Part shown: positions 5,601-5,756 of the stretch, piece by piece
Position numbering within the stretch: position 1 is the stretch's first letter
How the letters are laid out: each line of letters begins with the position of its first letter
Origin: Actinomycetota bacterium
GTDB taxonomy: Bacteria; Acidobacteriota; Blastocatellia; Chloracidobacteriales; Chloracidobacteriaceae
Reading direction: 5' to 3'
Assembly (NCBI GenBank): GCA_013298335.1
Contig: JAAFHI010000262.1
Coordinates: forward strand, 1-5,756
DNA length: 5,756 nucleotides
Program-made: the position numbers and the translations under genes
Notes under the pieces: model-generated
What the model saw: the letters and a program-made list of their open reading frames with translations, nothing else
Database searches by the model: none
What the model was told of the DNA's origin: nothing

Positions 5601-5756
5601 CAGGAAATCCGGCGTATGATTTCAATGCAGCCGGGCGAATCAAATCGACCGAATCGCGTCCAAAACCGGAAAGCCCGTCGGAGTGACGTTCAATCACCAG
5701 GACGCCCGGATCACCTCAAACTGCATTGTCCCGGTACAGTCAGGCGGACAGTCGTA
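5601..5756. other. Region right of the promoter with no supported gene
   Basis: Together with the promoter region to its left this makes about 309 bases without a convincing gene. A 66-codon GTG-start open frame on the - strand (5497-5697) runs through the inverted repeat and the sigma-54 promoter, is basic and low in hydrophobic residues, and is not credible. A short direct repeat (ACTGT twice on the - strand, within 5733-5753) is the only other structure seen. The 3' or 5' end of a neighbouring gene could begin past the right edge. Confidence 0.5.

Noticed and set aside
5497..5697. 66-codon GTG-start open frame on the - strand
   Set aside because: It runs through the inverted repeat and the sigma-54 promoter, has no good ribosome-binding site, and its product is basic with no recognisable pattern.

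Overview
The window is GC-rich with G/C-biased third codon positions and encodes a Gram-negative envelope (an outer-membrane beta-barrel and an OmpA-type peptidoglycan anchor). The N-terminal domain of the OmpA-like protein has the stretch 'TTYVVWAISPEGQADNLG' followed by 'FGLIVTAEP'. I recall this pattern mainly from Acidobacteriota, so that phylum is my best guess; it is inferred from memory and not tested.

Layout. (1) Positions 1-2063, + strand: the 3' part of a gene for a PlpD-like type Vd secreted phospholipase (patatin domain, POTRA, 16-stranded-type barrel), cut by the left edge. (2) 2064-2620: a non-coding stretch with inverted repeats and a near-consensus sigma-54 (-24/-12) promoter at 2197-2213, then a short gene (2284-2499) for a proline-rich 71-residue protein of no family I recognise. 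(3) 2621-2962: a 113-residue ElaB/YqjD/DUF883-like protein with a C-terminal membrane anchor. (4) 2963-3134: two strong hairpins between convergent transcription units. (5) 3135-5447, - strand, read right to left: a 49-residue Lmo0937-type two-helix membrane protein, a 520-residue OmpA-family protein with a long coiled coil, an intrinsic terminator, and a PA2169/DUF2383 four-helix-bundle protein. (6) 5448-5756: leader and promoter region of that leftward unit, with a second near-perfect sigma-54 promoter (5511-5527) and an upstream inverted repeat at enhancer distance.

The most interesting point is the regulatory pairing. Two high-quality sigma-54 promoters, one on each flank, point inward at small genes (Lmo0937-like, ElaB/YqjD-like, DUF2383-like, proline-rich orphan) of types often found among stress and envelope genes, plus an OmpA-type peptidoglycan tether. 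I infer a sigma-54/enhancer-binding-protein-controlled envelope-stress module. The activator is not in this window, and the patatin gene's own promoter lies outside it. No tRNA, rRNA, CRISPR array, insertion sequence or phage gene was seen.
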